Shown here one piece after another: positions 38,475 through 40,659 of a DNA stretch of 40,659 nucleotides. A model generated the notes under the pieces. It ran no database searches. It was not told the DNA's origin and saw only the letters and a list, made by a program, of their open reading frames with translations. The first letter of the stretch is position 1; each line of letters opens with the position of its first letter. The translations under genes and the position numbers were made by a program. The DNA is from Bacilli bacterium (GTDB taxonomy: Bacteria; Bacillota_I; Bacilli_A; RF39; UBA660): the NCBI GenBank assembly GCA_030531695.1, contig JAUNMV010000004.1, positions 19,121 to 59,779 on the forward strand, read 5' to 3'.

Positions 38475-39005
38475 ATAGCAAACAATAAGAATGGGTTACC
38501 CATCAATGATCAAATCAAAGCTCGTGAGGTATTAGTAATTGGTCCTAATGGAGAACAAGTAGGAGTTAAATCATTACAAGATGCTTTAACACTTGCTAGT
38601 TATGCTTCTTTGGACTTAGTGTTGATTAGTCCAAATGCTAATCCACCAGTTTGTAAAGTAATGGATTACAATAAGTATCGTTATGAAAAACAAAAGAAAG
38701 AAAAAGAAGCATTAAAGAAACAAAAGGCAAATATGTCTGAGTTAAAGGAATTTAGATTATCACCTGTTATAGATGTAGGTGACTTTGAAACTAAACTTAG
38801 AAATGCTACAAAATATCTTGAGAAAGGTGATAGAATTAAACTTTCTATTAGATTCAAGGGTCGTCAAATGGCTCATACTGAATTAGGACGTGAGGTTCTA
38901 GAACGTTTCGCCGATAGAGTTAAAGATTATGCGGATATAGAACAAAAACCTAAGTTAGATGGTAAGACAATGACTTGTTTATTGGTACCAAAGAAAGACA
39001 AATAA
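38475..39005 (+). CDS. infC: Translation initiation factor IF-3 (AUA start codon)
   Basis: Binds the 30S subunit and enforces start-codon choice. 176 aa. INDQIKAREVLVIGPNGEQVGVKS opens the N-domain, with LDLVLISPNANPPVCKVMDY, a basic linker, and the C-domain with LRNATKYLEKGDRIKLSIRFKGRQMAH. The frame has no ATG/GTG/TTG with proper SD spacing: TTG 38460 and GTG 38466 overlap the SD GGAGG (38462-38466), while ATA 38475 lies 8 nt after it. A non-standard AUU/AUA/AUC start is the rule for infC because IF3 represses it. Operon with rpmI and rplT. Confidence 0.95.
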   Translation: MANNKNGLPINDQIKAREVLVIGPNGEQVGVKSLQDALTLASYASLDLVLISPNANPPVCKVMDYNKYRYEKQKKEKEALKKQKANMSELKEFRLSPVIDVGDFETKLRNATKYLEKGDRIKLSIRFKGRQMAHTELGREVLERFADRVKDYADIEQKPKLDGKTMTCLLVPKKDK

Positions 39006-39024
39006 TTAGTAGGAGGAAAATAAA

Positions 39025-39210
39025 ATGCCAAAGATTAAAACACATAAAGGTTGGTCTAAAGTAGCTAACGAACGTAAAAATGATATTAAAATTGGAAAAC
39101 CTGGTAGACGTCATAATACTGGTGATAAAACAGCTAGTTATAATAGAGCAGGTAGAAAGGGATCTACTTTAAGTAAAGCAGATCATAATAGATTAAAGAA
39201 TTTAATTTAA
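39025..39210 (+). CDS. rpmI: 50S ribosomal protein L35
   Basis: 61 aa, very basic. MPKIKTHKGWSKVANERKNDIKIGKPGRRHNT and a C-terminal LSKADHNRLKNLI match the L35 layout (KxKTHxGxxKR...). AGGAGG precedes the ATG. Between infC and rplT as usual. Confidence 0.94.
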   Translation: MPKIKTHKGWSKVANERKNDIKIGKPGRRHNTGDKTASYNRAGRKGSTLSKADHNRLKNLI

Positions 39211-39241
39211 TCAACTAAAATAGTAAGAGGAGGAAGAGACA

Positions 39242-39820
39242 ATGGCAAGAGTTAAGAATGGAGCAGTTACAAAAGCTCGTCATAAAAAAGTATTAAAAGC
39301 TGCTAAAGGTTATTTTGGTAGTAAACATAGATTATATAAATCAGCTAAAGAACAATTAATGCACTCTGGACAATATGCTTTCAGAGATAGAAAACAAAAG
39401 AAGAGAGATTTCAGAAAATTATGGATTACAAGAATTAATGCTGCATGCCGTATGAATGAAATTTCATATTCAAGATTTATTGAAGGATTAAATAAAGCAG
39501 GTGTTGATGTTAACAGAAAAATGTTATCAGAAATCGCTATTAATGATCCAAAAGCTTTCAGTGATTTAGTAAAAGTTGCTAAAGATGGAAAAGCTGGTAA
39601 AATCAAAAGAGCAGAAGAAGTTAGTGGAAAAGAAGTAACTATTGGTACTGAAAAAGCTGCTAAAACTACTGCAAAAAAAGAAGTTAAAAAAGAAGAAAAA
39701 GTAGAAGCTGTAGATTATTCTAAAATGACAGTTGCTGAATTAAAAGAAGTAGCTGCTAAAAAGAAAATTAATGTTACAGGTATGAAAAAAGCTGAAATAG
39801 TTGAAGCTTTATCAAAATAA
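39242..39820 (+). CDS. rplT: 50S ribosomal protein L20 with extra C-terminal SAP/Rho-N-like domain
   Basis: Assembles early on 23S rRNA and regulates its own operon in Bacillus. Residues 1-118 are normal L20: [74 protein letters not shown]20 is usually about 118 aa; here 192 aa. The extra part is a charged Lys/Glu/Ala linker (about 120-160) and then [31 protein letters not shown], a helix-extended loop-helix as in SAP or Rho N-terminal domains, which bind nucleic acid. AGGAGGAAG precedes the ATG. Confidence 0.95.
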   Translation: MARVKNGAVTKARHKKVLKAAKGYFGSKHRLYKSAKEQLMHSGQYAFRDRKQKKRDFRKLWITRINAACRMNEISYSRFIEGLNKAGVDVNRKMLSEIAINDPKAFSDLVKVAKDGKAGKIKRAEEVSGKEVTIGTEKAAKTTAKKEVKKEEKVEAVDYSKMTVAELKEVAAKKKINVTGMKKAEIVEALSK

Positions 39821-39825
39821 AAAAA

Positions 39826-39898
39826 TAAACATATTAGTGGATTTGCATATCGAGTGCCTGATGGTGATATGTAGTGGAAACTAGTAGAAGAGAAAACG
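39826..39898 (+). promoter_or_regulatory. Candidate structured leader of rpsB
   Basis: 92-nt gap between rplT and rpsB. GCATATC (from about 39847) can pair with GATATG (about 39867), enclosing GAGTGCCTGATGG; TAGTGGA occurs twice on the flanks. No terminator and no clear promoter. It may be an S2 autoregulatory leader or simply an unstructured spacer. Confidence 0.3.
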
Positions 39899-39912
39899 AA
39901 GGAGAAAATAAA

Positions 39913-40659
39913 ATGACAGTTATATCAATGAATTATTTATTAGAAGCTGGTGTTCATTTCGGACATCAAAAGAGAAGATGGAATCCAAAAATGAAGGAAT
40001 ACATCTATACTACAAGAGATGATATTTATATTATCGATTTACAAAAAACAGTTAAAAAATTAGAAGAAGCTTATGCTGCTATGAAAGAAATTGCACAACA
40101 AGGTGGAAAAGTTTTATTCGTAGGAACTAAGAAACAAGCTCAAGAAGCTGCTGAAGAATGTGCAGTACGTACTAACAATTATTTCGTAAATGAAAGATGG
40201 TTAGGTGGTACTTTAACTAACTTCAAAACTATCCGTTCAAGAATTAGAAGAATGGAAGAAATTGAAACAATGGAAAAGGATGGAACTTTCGAAGCATTAC
40301 CTAAGAAAGAAGTTATCCAAATTAGAAAAGAATACGATAAATTAAATAAAAACTTAAGAGGTATTCGTGAAATGAAGAGATTACCTCAAGCTATGGTTAT
40401 CGTAGATCCTCGTAAAGAAGAAATAGCTATTAAAGAAGCTCATATTTTAGGAATTCCAGTATTTGGTGTTGTTGACACTAACTGTGATCCAGATGTAGTT
40501 GATTATGTAATTCCAGGAAATGATGATGCAGTTCGTGCTGTTAAATTATTAATTGGTGCTTTAACTAATGCTATTGCTGAAGTTAATGGAAATGAAGTAA
40601 TTGATTATATTACAGAAGAAGACAAGACTAAAGCTGATAATAAAGCTGAAAAAGTTGAA
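39913..40659 (+). CDS. rpsB: 30S ribosomal protein S2 (3' end outside window)
   Basis: Ribosomal protein S2, 249 codons seen, still open at the window end. [98 protein letters not shown] and RAVKLL are S2 hallmarks. RBS is AAGGAG at 39899-39904. The core S2 domain is complete by about residue 225; the last codons read a Lys/Glu/Ala-rich tail. In Bacillus rpsB is followed by tsf, beyond this window. Confidence 0.97.
   Translation, partial: MTVISMNYLLEAGVHFGHQKRRWNPKMKEYIYTTRDDIYIIDLQKTVKKLEEAYAAMKEIAQQGGKVLFVGTKKQAQEAAEECAVRTNNYFVNERWLGGTLTNFKTIRSRIRRMEEIETMEKDGTFEALPKKEVIQIRKEYDKLNKNLRGIREMKRLPQAMVIVDPRKEEIAIKEAHILGIPVFGVVDTNCDPDVVDYVIPGNDDAVRAVKLLIGALTNAIAEVNGNEVIDYITEEDKTKADNKAEKVE

Noticed and set aside
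39310-39606. 98-aa minus-strand frame opposite rplT
   Set aside because: Lies wholly inside a certain ribosomal protein gene and has no initiation signal.
1-40659. Mycoplasma-type code with UGA as Trp
   Set aside because: Genes end on TGA with correctly placed next starts (cdd-era ATGA overlap, yqfD, yqzL, peptide A), and Trp is TGG in all conserved proteins.
1-40659. CRISPR array, prophage or insertion sequence
   Set aside because: No regularly spaced repeats, transposase, integrase or phage structural genes are seen; the repeated terminators at 19124 and 20625 are not bounded by inverted repeats or target duplications.

Overview
The window reads as low-GC Firmicutes (class Bacilli) chromosome, very AT-rich, with every gene on the + strand. 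UGA is a normal stop (bacteriocin peptide A, YqzL, YqfD and cdd all end on it), so this is not the Mycoplasma code. Sporulation genes (spoIIIAH-like, gerE, gerM, yqfC, yqfD), T-box leaders, SepF and the rpsU-yqeY...era-recO-glyQS gene order point to an endospore-forming or formerly spore-forming member of Bacilli. The short gene set, SipW-type surface proteins and extreme AT bias resemble uncultured gut lineages such as RF39, ML615J-28 or Erysipelotrichia relatives; that placement is inference.

Layout. 1-6.5 kb: 3' part of a CbxX/SpoVK-type AAA ATPase, a glycine-rich surface protein, an RluA-type pseudouridine synthase, a NagZ-like glycosidase and asnS. 6.6-10.9 kb: a PP2C phosphatase, a lipoprotein, a HerA-type ATPase with a proline-rich tail, and sepF. 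10.9-15.2 kb: an isoleucine T-box leader, then a Ca2+/cation antiporter and a type-2 ileS with a swapped HIGH motif. 15.2-19.1 kb: a second glycine-rich protein, a membrane thioredoxin, an SDR reductase and a YnbB-like PLP enzyme. 19.1-22.4 kb: a membrane histidine kinase and the sporulation genes spoIIIAH-like, gerE and gerM. 22.4-23.8 kb: tRNA-Arg(UCU) and an orphan pentapeptide-like protein. 23.9-26.8 kb: a bacteriocin locus with a C39-peptidase ABC transporter, a mini accessory protein, two double-glycine peptides and an overlapping membrane peptide; the last three are short and easily missed. 26.8-34.6 kb: the conserved rpsU-yqeY-yqfC-yqfD-ybeY-dgkA-cdd-era-yqzL-recO-glyQS block, with a VanZ-family gene where phoH and pgpH are normally found and a very short glycine T-box before glyQS. 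34.7-38.3 kb: a 709-aa pilin-like protein, a companion membrane protein and a degenerate ImmA/IrrE-like protein. 38.3-40.7 kb: an L20-type attenuator, infC (AUA start), rpmI, rplT with an extra C-terminal domain, and the 5' part of rpsB.

How the parts work together. Translation genes dominate and are controlled by RNA (two T-boxes, an L20-type leader, a non-AUG infC start). Intergenic regions are compressed: terminators usually include the stop codon of the gene before, promoters (often extended -10, TGnTATAAT) sit in or just after terminator T-tracts, and two terminator-like hairpins carry the Shine-Dalgarno sequence of the next gene in their 3' arm. The strongest candidate for an undescribed system is the bacteriocin locus at 23.9-26.8 kb: both mature peptides carry a GxxxG motif and a single cysteine, and their reading frames overlap each other and a 47-codon membrane ORF that could encode immunity. 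The glycine T-box leader is the second: its specifier appears to sit in a 7-nt hairpin loop and its antiterminator lies inside the terminator stem.
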